From positions 1-19,015 of the forward strand of contig DXWV01000002.1 in NCBI GenBank assembly GCA_019416685.1: a DNA stretch of 19,015 nt, read 5' to 3'. This document shows, one piece after another, positions 1-6,459 of the stretch. The notes below the pieces were generated by a model. The model saw only the letters and a list, made by a program, of their open reading frames with translations, ran no database searches and was not told the DNA's origin. This DNA comes from Bacteroides sp. (GTDB lineage: Bacteria; Bacteroidota; Bacteroidia; Bacteroidales; Bacteroidaceae). How positions within the stretch are numbered: position 1 is the first letter of the stretch; every line of letters begins with the position of its first letter. The translations under genes and the position numbers were made by a program.

Positions 1-51
1 TCAAACACCAGTGGATTCACTTCCATCCCGGTTCGACCCCGGGTCTGGGTA
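1..51 (+). tRNA. tRNA-Leu (anticodon CAA), 3' part only
   Basis: The window opens inside the anticodon loop. T33 is base 1, the anticodon CAA is bases 2-4, and the 3' anticodon stem ACCAG is 7-11. A long variable arm (TGGA, loop, TCCA) at about 12-25 marks a class II tRNA, which fits leucine. The T-arm is a perfect stem CCCGG/CCGGG (27-31 with 39-43) around the loop TTCGACC. The acceptor 3' strand TCTGGGT is 44-50 with discriminator A at 51. CCA is not encoded. The 5' half lies outside the window, so the isotype rests on the anticodon and the variable arm. Confidence 0.88.
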
Positions 52-55
52 CTGA

Positions 56-92
56 AGCGGAGAAAGTAGAAATACTCTCTCCGCTTTTTTTT
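56..92 (+). terminator. Rho-independent terminator of the tRNA
   Basis: A perfect 8-bp stem AGCGGAGA (56-63) / TCTCCGCT (78-85) is followed directly by a run of eight T (85-92). It lies 4 bases after the tRNA discriminator base, so it ends the tRNA transcript. Confidence 0.9.
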
Positions 93-530
93 CTTCGTAA
101 CTCATTGGCTTGCTGATAGATTGGGATCAATATAAGAACCTGGAGGATTTTCTCTCTTCTGTATAAATCATACCAGTTTGTATAAGAAAAATGTTATAAC
201 GGGAGACAGATAAGGTACTCGAATAAGAATATGCAGAAAAAGCAATACCGATTCGATTAAAGAAAAAACATATATCATCGGGATAAAATTTATCTAATTA
301 TATATGTACTTAAAACAATAAACATTTAATATACCTGCGAATGGAAATAAAACATAAGATACAATTTGGTGTTGACACAGATGAATTAGCAGAGGAGGTA
401 TTGTAGGAGAAAAAATGCTACCTCGTCTTTATATGCTTATTACCGTATGAATTTAAAGAATATTCCTAAGTGATGAATCGTTTGCTTTTTATTTATTGGA
501 AAAACATTTAAATAACAGTGATGTGTTTTT
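93..530. other. Intergenic region, no confident gene
   Basis: This is an AT-rich stretch between the tRNA terminator and the end of the leftward sensor kinase gene. No TAnnTTTG promoter is visible on either strand and there is no clear terminator for the kinase. The only coding-like trace is a 21-codon ORF from ATG 341 to TAG 404-406. Its frame stays open for 20 more codons after the stop. It could be a decayed gene fragment or chance. Confidence 0.6.
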
Positions 531-3500
531 TTATAATAGGATAATCCGTGACTGAACAATTTCGGATAATTGCTTTTTTAGCTTTTTGGCTTGAATTGGC
601 TTAGCTATATAGCCGTCGAAACCATTGCTCATTACTCGTTGTTCATCGGCAGCGTAAGCGAAAGCGGTAATGGCAATCACTGGCGTTAAAGGAGCTATTT
701 TGCGAATCTCCTGTATGGCTTCATATCCATTCATAACGGGCATGTTTAAGTCCATAAGTAGAATATCTGGCAATTGTGTCTGGAATATTTCTATGGCTTC
801 TTTTCCGTTCCATGCATGAAGCAGATTATATTCATCTTTTAGGATGGTATTGAATAATTTGTAATTACTGTCATTATCTTCTGCAATGAGAATCGTTAGA
901 TTTTTTACACCTTCTTTTATTTGTTTTTCTTTTTCTTCTATGTGTGTTTTCTGTGTTGGTTCATAGGGGAGTGTAAACCAGAATTTGGTACCTTTTCCTA
1001 CTTTGGATTCCACATTAATCTCTCCCTTCATGTTTTCTACAATGGTTTTGCAGATAGAAAGTCCTAACCCGGTTCCCTGAGCGAAATTATTCAATTTGAC
1101 AAATCTGCCGAAAATTTCATTTAATTTGTCGGCAGGTATTCCTGTGCCTGTATCTTCAAAAAAGAAGTAGAGCATTGTTTCTCTTATTTCATATCCAAAA
1201 CGGATATATCCTTTTTCTGTGAATTTAATAGCATTGGTTATCAGATTAATGATTAATTGAGATAAACGGTTCTTCTCTGAACGAATGTAACATTCGGGTA
1301 ATCCGGGTTCAAATGTGAGGGTAACTTCGTCATTGGTCAATTTCATTCGCAGACTGTTCTCTAGGTCATGCATTACGGCATTAAGCTCGAATTCTGTGTA
1401 AATGAACTCCATTGTACCTGCCTCTATTTTCGATAGATCGAGAATATCTCCAATAAGTTGCAATAATAGTACATTATTACTTTCAATGATATTCACATAT
1501 TCTTTCTGTTCTGTGGGCTCCATTACACTGGGAAGAAGACTGGAAAAACCGACAATTGCATTTAATGGGGTACGGATTTCGTGACTCATGTTGGCTAGAA
1601 AAGCAGATTTCAACTTATTTGATTCTTCTGCTTTATTTTTAGCATCAATTAAATTTACTTCCATGTTTTTGCGTTGGGTAATCACTAATGATGAGCCTAC
1701 CAGTGTAAGTGGTATTCCGTTTTCATTTTTGCTGTCTACTGCTGCTTGTGCTTCTACCCAGTCTACTTCTATTCCTTTTGCAGTATGACTGATTACCCGA
1801 TACTCTTCTTTCACCTTAGTACATTTTCCTTCAATGAGATTCTGATAAGCCTGTTTCACTCGTTGACGATCTTCCTTGTATATTTTTGAAAAATATTGTG
1901 CTTCGGGAACAGATAACTGTTCTTCACTAATGTCTTCGTAATCAGAACTCAATTCAATGGGGCGATTTACATCACATAATATCGTATGTTTTTGCAAATC
2001 CCATTTCCAGGGTATGATATTGGCTACATCAAGTGCCATTGCCAATTTATGATTGATAGAATTAAGTTTCATTTGTGCAGTATGCAGTTCTGTACTATCC
2101 ATACCAAAAATATCGATATGATTGGGTTGTGTGGAGAATGTCAACACAATATTAATGTAAGTATTGAAATTTTTCTGATAATAAGTGAAACTTATCATTT
2201 TCTTCTCTTTATCCATCAGGCGAAAAAAATGAATAAAGATGGATAAATCATCTCCGATACATTCACTTAACTTTTTGCCTACCATTTCTTTTCCCCGATT
2301 CATTACGTCAAAATAGTGGTGATTTACTTTATAAATTACTGCATCTATAATTTCGCCATTTTCGTCACGAATTAACCGTTCTTTGCTATAAGAAACAGGC
2401 ATGTTTTCGAATAGAGTTGCCAGCTCTGTATTTGCTTCTATTTCTTTAATCTGCGCTTCTCGTAGCGCTTTAAGTGATTTGATACGGTTATATTGGTAAA
2501 GGTATATAATTAATCCCAGGAGTAAAATACTACCTCCTGCCAATAGATAACGATATTTCTCCAGAAACGTTTGAGGACGGTTTATAAACAGGGTATCCGG
2601 AGGACAAAAATTCGTGGACAATCCTTTTTGTAAAAGCAAAAAGTAATCAAACACCGGATGAGCTTCAGGTATATAAAATGGAATATTTCTTGGTGCAGTT
2701 CCTGACAGAATACTATTTATAACCTTTGCCAATTGCTTATTAAAAGCATCTTGTTCATAGAAATATCCTCCAATCATTCTACTATTCGGCATGTTGGCGC
2801 TATTGAGTGTAAAAACGGGTACAGATGTATTGGATATAATCTGAAAAGAGTTTGCCATCAATATATCATTTCCAGCAAAGGTACGTCGTGAGAACCAGGA
2901 AGAGAAAAGTATGCCGGTAGCATTTAGATCCACATCGTTAAGTTTAAGCAGCAATGAATCGGTTGTAAGACGTTGAGCCGAAAGAAATTCATATTTTAAA
3001 TTTGATTTTTCTTTTTGTATTAAGGCCTGTAGATCATGATTAAGTTGTTGGTTGATATAACGACCGTCACCGATAAATACTAATGTCTTCATAGCAGGAA
3101 TCATTTTCTTCATAAGAGTAATATTATCTTGAAGAAAATTCTTAGTTTGGAGTACTGTCAGATTATATTGTTTTGTCAAACTGCTAAGAGGAATTTGTTT
3201 GGCTTCGGGAATCGGATATTTCTCTATATATGCTCCATCTGGAGATAGATAATCTAATTCACTACATAATACGAGAGGGATGTCTCCCCAATATTTCTTT
3301 AAATCATTAAGTAATAGACAGGAAGAGTTTCCCAACATCACTATCACTTTGGGTGGGCAGGTATAGTGATTAAAGAACTCTTTCTTGTATTCGTCAAGCT
3401 TGGTAGAATTATCTATTATTAGCATATTCATATGCTCTGTGTAGAAGTCTACTTCTGTATTTGCAGATAGCAATTGTTGTAGTGGAGTAATGATAGCATT

Positions 3501-3665
3501 ACTCCAAGCGGCATCCGAAGTGTAGCTGTTTAGAATTAGTATATAATCTTTGGTGGCAGAAAGGCTTTGATTAGTCCAAGCAACTGATGAAATACAAAGA
3601 AATAATTGTATTAACGTCCACAAAGCTATATTGTGACGTATAGATTGCTTTAAATTAGATGACAT
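531..3665 (-). CDS. Hybrid sensor histidine kinase with periplasmic ligand-binding domain and C-terminal receiver
   Basis: Inner-membrane two-component protein of 1044 aa. Domains in order: signal/anchor segment (about 12-36); periplasmic region (about 38-365) resembling ABC-transporter substrate-binding-type sensor domains; one TM helix (about 373-391); a short linker; two PAS-like regions (about 413-530 and 540-665); HisKA with phospho-acceptor H695 in SHEIRTP; HATPase with N811, DTGTGIP (838-844) and GTGLGLS (864-870); and a receiver domain with acidic pocket E929/D930, phospho-acceptor D972, T1000 and K1022. All catalytic residues are present. There is no AraC-type helix-turn-helix after the receiver, so this is not a one-protein hybrid regulator (HTCS). 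It must pass phosphate to a separate protein not seen here. The ligand is unknown. It lies downstream of, and on the same strand as, the GH27 gene, across a 681-base gap. Confidence 0.93.
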   Translation of the reverse strand: MSSNLKQSIRHNIALWTLIQLFLCISSVAWTNQSLSATKDYILILNSYTSDAAWSNAIITPLQQLLSANTEVDFYTEHMNMLIIDNSTKLDEYKKEFFNHYTCPPKVIVMLGNSSCLLLNDLKKYWGDIPLVLCSELDYLSPDGAYIEKYPIPEAKQIPLSSLTKQYNLTVLQTKNFLQDNITLMKKMIPAMKTLVFIGDGRYINQQLNHDLQALIQKEKSNLKYEFLSAQRLTTDSLLLKLNDVDLNATGILFSSWFSRRTFAGNDILMANSFQIISNTSVPVFTLNSANMPNSRMIGGYFYEQDAFNKQLAKVINSILSGTAPRNIPFYIPEAHPVFDYFLLLQKGLSTNFCPPDTLFINRPQTFLEKYRYLLAGGSILLLGLIIYLYQYNRIKSLKALREAQIKEIEANTELATLFENMPVSYSKERLIRDENGEIIDAVIYKVNHHYFDVMNRGKEMVGKKLSECIGDDLSIFIHFFRLMDKEKKMISFTYYQKNFNTYINIVLTFSTQPNHIDIFGMDSTELHTAQMKLNSINHKLAMALDVANIIPWKWDLQKHTILCDVNRPIELSSDYEDISEEQLSVPEAQYFSKIYKEDRQRVKQAYQNLIEGKCTKVKEEYRVISHTAKGIEVDWVEAQAAVDSKNENGIPLTLVGSSLVITQRKNMEVNLIDAKNKAEESNKLKSAFLANMSHEIRTPLNAIVGFSSLLPSVMEPTEQKEYVNIIESNNVLLLQLIGDILDLSKIEAGTMEFIYTEFELNAVMHDLENSLRMKLTNDEVTLTFEPGLPECYIRSEKNRLSQLIINLITNAIKFTEKGYIRFGYEIRETMLYFFFEDTGTGIPADKLNEIFGRFVKLNNFAQGTGLGLSICKTIVENMKGEINVESKVGKGTKFWFTLPYEPTQKTHIEEKEKQIKEGVKNLTILIAEDNDSNYKLFNTILKDEYNLLHAWNGKEAIEIFQTQLPDILLMDLNMPVMNGYEAIQEIRKIAPLTPVIAITAFAYAADEQRVMSNGFDGYIAKPIQAKKLKKQLSEIVQSRIILL

Positions 3666-3879
3666 GGTTGTACTTAATTATATGTTTTTTTTGTTTGCAT
3701 TTCTTTGTAAACAAATGTCAAGTATCATTCCGGGGTGTTTGCTTAATTTTCTCTAATCACCGGCAATATTCATAACTACAAAAAGGAAAAGAAGGGCCAT
3801 ACTTAAATGGTGAATATCTATTCTTTTTTTATTCGGTAGCTATCTGAAAATCCATTAAATACTATGACGTCTATCTTTT

Positions 3880-3923
3880 GTCTATCTTGCTTCATCAAGA
3901 TAGTGATTTGGGGTACAAACATA
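3880..3923 (-). promoter_or_regulatory. Candidate kinase promoter with repeat/dyad leader
   Basis: On the minus strand TATGTTTG (plus positions 3916-3923) matches the Bacteroides -7 consensus TAnnTTTG. No good -33 TTTG is visible at the right spacing. Just downstream is a perfect 8-bp dyad, CTATCTTG (3882-3889) / CAAGATAG (3896-3903), with a 6-base loop. TCTATCTT also occurs twice as a direct repeat separated by TTG. The dyad could be an operator or a 5' leader hairpin. The leader to the kinase start would be about 240 bases. Confidence 0.35.
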
Positions 3924-4044
3924 CGTCTTTTTTTATATTAAACATCTTTTATTTGCAGTTTTTATTCGACAATTAATTAATAGAAATATGTTTTTATATA
4001 AAGTTGATGTAATCTCTGGAATAAGGCTGAAATAAATGTAAGCT

Positions 4045-4075
4045 TTTGTTGCTAAATGAAAAGAACGTATATTTG
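4045..4075 (+). promoter_or_regulatory. Rightward Bacteroides-type promoter without a protein gene
   Basis: TTTG (4045-4048), a 19-base spacer and TATATTTG (4068-4075) make a complete match to the sigma-ABfr consensus TTTG-N19-TAnnTTTG. It is the best promoter match I found in the window. It points rightward into a gap and then antisense to the 3' end of the alpha-galactosidase gene, so its product may be a small or antisense RNA. Confidence 0.55.
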
Positions 4076-4081
4076 CAACAC

Positions 4082-4333
4082 AACTATAAAACGGCGAGAA
4101 TTAGTACGTTTATATACGCAGTTTTCTCCGGTCAAGTTAAAATGCAGCGATTTTATATGACATACCTGTATCTGTATTGATATGGGCTTATTTTGATGAA
4201 TTGTTTACGTTTAGTAAATGATTAAGTATCGCCTAACGAATGACACTAAGTTGGTATGCGAATGGTTCGGGGGGATAAATGAACCGCAAAAGTCTTTATT
4301 CTTTTAATTGCTGCATTATAACTTTTACGGTTC
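4082..4333 (+). ncRNA. Putative small RNA from the orphan promoter
   Basis: Start and end are inferred only. The 5' part folds as CGG...AGAA (4092-4100) with TTCT-CCG (4124-4130), enclosing CGT/ACG. A second short hairpin TTTAC/GTAAA follows in the middle. The 3' part holds the dyad GAACCGCAAAAGT (4281-4293) / ACTTTTACGGTTC (4321-4333), 12 of 13 paired. No T-rich intrinsic terminator is visible, so the 3' end is uncertain and the RNA could run on antisense to the alpha-galactosidase gene. Confidence 0.25.
4281..4333 (-). repeat. 13-bp inverted repeat 13 bases after the alpha-galactosidase stop
   Basis: GAACCGCAAAAGT (4281-4293) and ACTTTTACGGTTC (4321-4333) pair at 12 of 13 positions around a 27-base loop. 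On the minus strand this follows the alpha-galactosidase stop codon after 13 bases, so it could protect or end the mRNA 3' end. No T-run follows on either strand, so it is not a classic terminator. Confidence 0.5.
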
Positions 4334-4346
4334 CATTCTCCACGTT

Positions 4347-5951
4347 TTAAATGTCTTTTTCAAGTGTGAAACAATCTATATCCGGTGCCCAACAATAAGA
4401 ACTACACATACGTATTACATTGTTTCCTGCTTTTAGCTCTATAGGTAAGGTAATAACTGATATTCCTTTTGACGTATCGGTTTGTAAATCCTTTAATATG
4501 GTTTTTCTGCCATTTATTTCAACTTCCAGTTTGCGATCTGTGGCTGGGACATACGAAATATGTAACTTATATCGGCCGCCTTTTTCACTGTATACTTCGT
4601 TCCATTCGGCATAATTCTCTGCTTGTCCACCCAGATAACTTACTATCATTTCTCCTGAAGCTTCTTTTAATGGTGCATAAATAATATTTCGTGGATGAGT
4701 ACCCAGATCATTATAGCACGGTAGATATGCCCATTCTGCTTCGTAATGTGTAGGCTCCAGACGCTGTTCGGCTTCCAGACGAAGTATCTTCACGCTATGG
4801 GGAGCCAGTTCATATACTAACTTATCGGTAATAATACCGGTTGATTGGCATTTTATTAAATCACGTACTTTAACCTTCCCTCCTAATTCAAGTAATGCTG
4901 TCGGTACCGAAAAGGGGCAAATTGTATCTGAAGGATTATAGAGTGCTACCGCACGTATCTTGCCTCGTTTCTGTTCAATATCTTTCGTCAGTACATACCC
5001 TCCATTTTTATGTTGTACCACATATGCCTGTAAGCCTAACGGGTCTTGATTGAGTGCAATGAGTTCTTTGTTTTTCAGCAGCTTCAGAGAAGCCTCGGGA
5101 ATAGTTGTTAAATCGCAACCGATAAGTAGCGGCGAACTCATGATGCACCACATGCCAAAGTGCACCTCCTCTTCTTCCGGCTTTAACCCACGGCCGATTT
5201 CCAGCATATCCATATCATTGTAATGTCCGTCTCCGGCATAAGCAGATAAATAAAGATTTTTGCCGATAATGGATTTGACAGACTCCCATTTGGGGGTGAT
5301 GTCCGCACTGATACGCCACGAACAGGCAAGGCTTTTTGCCCATGTCCCGGGAAATGCCCAGCGACAGATGTTTAATGAAATATTCCGGTTACAAACTGCG
5401 TCAATAGCCTGACGAATTTCGGTATAACGTTTCTGTTCTTCCAGGGCCAGTGATTGTCCTGCGCCACAGTAGTCTATCTTGATAAAGTCGAAACCCCATT
5501 CATTGAAGAACAGGTCGGCATCCTGCTTTTCATATCCATATAGACCTACGCCTACACCGTTGGGATCTTTATCCCAGATGGAACCACATGTATTACTTCC
5601 GGCATCGGAGTAAATACCGGCTTTCAAATCTTTGGAATGAATGTAATCGGCTACGCATTTCAGACCATTGGGAAAGCGTTCGGGGTGTGTCTGTAGTTTT
5701 CCATTTTCGTCACGCCGGCCGAAGAAGCCATCGTCTACATTTACATACAGATAGCCGGCTTTTTTCAAACCTTGACTAACCATTGCATCGGCCTGTTTTT
5801 TTATTAATGCTTCATTAATATGAATGCGATACGTATTCCAGGAGCTCCAACCCATAACAGGTGGGTCCAATTGGTTGGTCTGGGCCATAGCTCCCATAGT
5901 TATGGTACTTAGCAAGAAGAGTGATAAACAACTGATGTGTAGGAATTTCAT
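4347..5951 (-). CDS. Secreted GH27 alpha-galactosidase with C-terminal carbohydrate-binding-like domain
   Basis: Glycoside hydrolase family 27 (clan GH-D) retaining enzyme that removes terminal alpha-D-galactose from oligo- or polysaccharides. A signal peptide (about 1-23, cleavage near AMA-QTN) has no lipobox, so the protein is probably periplasmic. The (beta/alpha)8 domain begins at MGWSSWNTY (33-41). Catalytic nucleophile D160 lies in IKIDYCGAG and acid/base D217 in RISADI. The substrate-binding pair D73-D74 and NDMDML (245-250) are present. Keeping the Asp pair argues against the beta-L-arabinopyranosidase variant of the family, in which a key Asp is replaced. The usual beta-sandwich spans about 305-395. 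An extra domain of about 135 residues (400-534) looks like a CBM6/35-type beta-sandwich, by inference from its pattern only. Related GH27 members act on other sugars, so substrate is not certain. Confidence 0.92.
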   Translation of the reverse strand: MKFLHISCLSLFLLSTITMGAMAQTNQLDPPVMGWSSWNTYRIHINEALIKKQADAMVSQGLKKAGYLYVNVDDGFFGRRDENGKLQTHPERFPNGLKCVADYIHSKDLKAGIYSDAGSNTCGSIWDKDPNGVGVGLYGYEKQDADLFFNEWGFDFIKIDYCGAGQSLALEEQKRYTEIRQAIDAVCNRNISLNICRWAFPGTWAKSLACSWRISADITPKWESVKSIIGKNLYLSAYAGDGHYNDMDMLEIGRGLKPEEEEVHFGMWCIMSSPLLIGCDLTTIPEASLKLLKNKELIALNQDPLGLQAYVVQHKNGGYVLTKDIEQKRGKIRAVALYNPSDTICPFSVPTALLELGGKVKVRDLIKCQSTGIITDKLVYELAPHSVKILRLEAEQRLEPTHYEAEWAYLPCYNDLGTHPRNIIYAPLKEASGEMIVSYLGGQAENYAEWNEVYSEKGGRYKLHISYVPATDRKLEVEINGRKTILKDLQTDTSKGISVITLPIELKAGNNVIRMCSSYCWAPDIDCFTLEKDI

Positions 5952-5993
5952 AGATATATTTATTTGTTATTGTGCCAATGCTTACATTATTTG

Positions 5994-6001
5994 CAAAGTT
6001 A
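5994..6001 (-). promoter_or_regulatory. -7 box of the alpha-galactosidase promoter
   Basis: On the minus strand TAACTTTG matches TAnnTTTG. It lies about 43 bases upstream of the alpha-galactosidase start, giving a short 5' UTR. No TTTG is visible at -33, so activation by a regulator is possible. Confidence 0.5.
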
Positions 6002-6053
6002 CTATTTTTTTGTTTTATCATTGTTGAATGGCTATTTTCTTTTTAATGTCATT

Positions 6054-6238
6054 TTTAGAAACTGTTTTGATTTTTATTCGGAGCTTATTTAGTCTTATTT
6101 TTTGTTTAGCTGCGGTTTTGTTTTTAGGAGCCAGGCTATGTGACTAAAAACAAAGTTGCAGATAAGCGAAAAATAAGGCTGAAGAAGCCCGAGATGAAAC
6201 AAAAAGGATTTTTCATAAAAATCAAAATGGTTTCTAAA
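6054..6238 (+). repeat. Long interrupted inverted repeat, possible structured RNA
   Basis: Four nested stems are seen directly. Outer stem: 6054-6075 with 6217-6238, 22 pairs including 2 G-U. Second: 6078-6086 (A6082 bulged) with 6185-6192, 8 pairs. Third: 6088-6102 with 6169-6183, 15 pairs including 2 G-U. Inner: 6110-6127 with 6144-6161, 18 pairs including 3 G-U, around a 16-base loop that contains AGCCAGGCT. The third and inner stems are separated by a symmetric 7x7 internal loop. All seven wobble positions are G-U on the + strand, so they would be A-C mismatches in a minus-strand RNA. That favours a + strand RNA. A T7 run begins 9 bases after the base of the outer stem. A decayed MITE-like element or an operator is the alternative. 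I recognise no known family. Confidence 0.8.
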
Positions 6239-6262
6239 GTTTCGTCTTTTTTTGTACCTTTG
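6231..6262 (+). promoter_or_regulatory. Candidate promoter of the efflux operon
   Basis: TACCTTTG (6255-6262) matches the -7 consensus TAnnTTTG. TTTC (6231-6234), 20 bases upstream, is a one-base departure from the -33 TTTG. The -33 element lies inside the right arm of the long inverted repeat, so folding or protein binding there could affect promoter use. Confidence 0.5.
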
Positions 6263-6295
6263 TACCCGGATGGGATATAAAGTTCCACGTAATAA

Positions 6296-6394
6296 ATGAA
6301 ACAGCAATCTAAAACGCCGCATTCATCTTTTCTTAACGATGTATTAATCAAACTTGCACTCTTCCACAAGTGGGGAAGAGAAAATTCCGATTAA
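6296..6394 (+). CDS. Putative 32-residue leader peptide / small protein
   Basis: ATG at 6296 begins 33 bases after the -7 box and the frame runs to TAA at 6392-6394. The peptide starts MKQQSKTPHSSF, has a short hydrophobic stretch DVLIKLALF, and ends HKWGRENSD. It sits alone in the 5' leader of the efflux operon. CTCTTCC (6359-6365) / GGAAGAG (6374-6380) overlaps its last codons. AAGTAA (6393-6398) / TTACTT (6404-6409), followed by T-rich DNA, overlaps its stop. This layout is what a translation-sensing attenuator would have, but no family is recognised and there is no clear ribosome-binding site. Confidence 0.35.
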   Translation: MKQQSKTPHSSFLNDVLIKLALFHKWGRENSD

Positions 6395-6459
6395 GTAATC
6401 TTTTTACTTAGTTTTCCCTTTTTTATTTTTCATATTTTAAATTCATAAGTAATACACGT

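Larger units (their letters stand above)
3666..4346. other. 681-base intergenic region with promoter-like and dyad elements
   Basis: No ORF above about 25 codons stands out on either strand. It contains the kinase 5' region on the minus strand (TTTGTTT/AAACAAA dyad at 3690-3715, repeats at 3880-3903, -7 box at 3916-3923), a rightward promoter (4045-4075) and a large dyad next to the end of the alpha-galactosidase gene (4281-4333). Only tiny ORFs follow the rightward promoter: 12 codons from 4142, and 23 codons from 4279 running into the end of the alpha-galactosidase gene. Confidence 0.6.
5952..6459. other. 508-base intergenic region between divergent genes
   Basis: This region separates the leftward alpha-galactosidase gene from the rightward efflux operon. 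It contains the alpha-galactosidase -7 box (5994-6001), a very long interrupted inverted repeat (6054-6238), a T7 run (6247-6253), the efflux promoter candidate (6231-6262), a 32-codon leader ORF (6296-6394), and two small hairpins just before the first efflux gene. Open frames on the minus strand across 6095-6369 are low-complexity shadows of the repeat. Confidence 0.7.

Noticed and set aside
1..92. tRNA-Leu 3' end as an attachment site of an integrated element
   Set aside because: No integrase gene and no second copy of the tRNA 3' end were seen within the window.
366..429. GAGGAGGTA / TACCTCGTC pairing as a terminator
   Set aside because: Imperfect pairing with a long loop and no T-run on either strand.
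481..530. Terminator for the sensor kinase
   Set aside because: Only a 5-bp AAACA/TGTTT pairing with a short T-run is visible on the minus strand; too weak to call.
6095..6369. Overlapping minus-strand ORFs of 75-77 codons
   Set aside because: They cross the long inverted repeat and the leader ORF, show low-complexity composition, lack promoter support and resemble no family.
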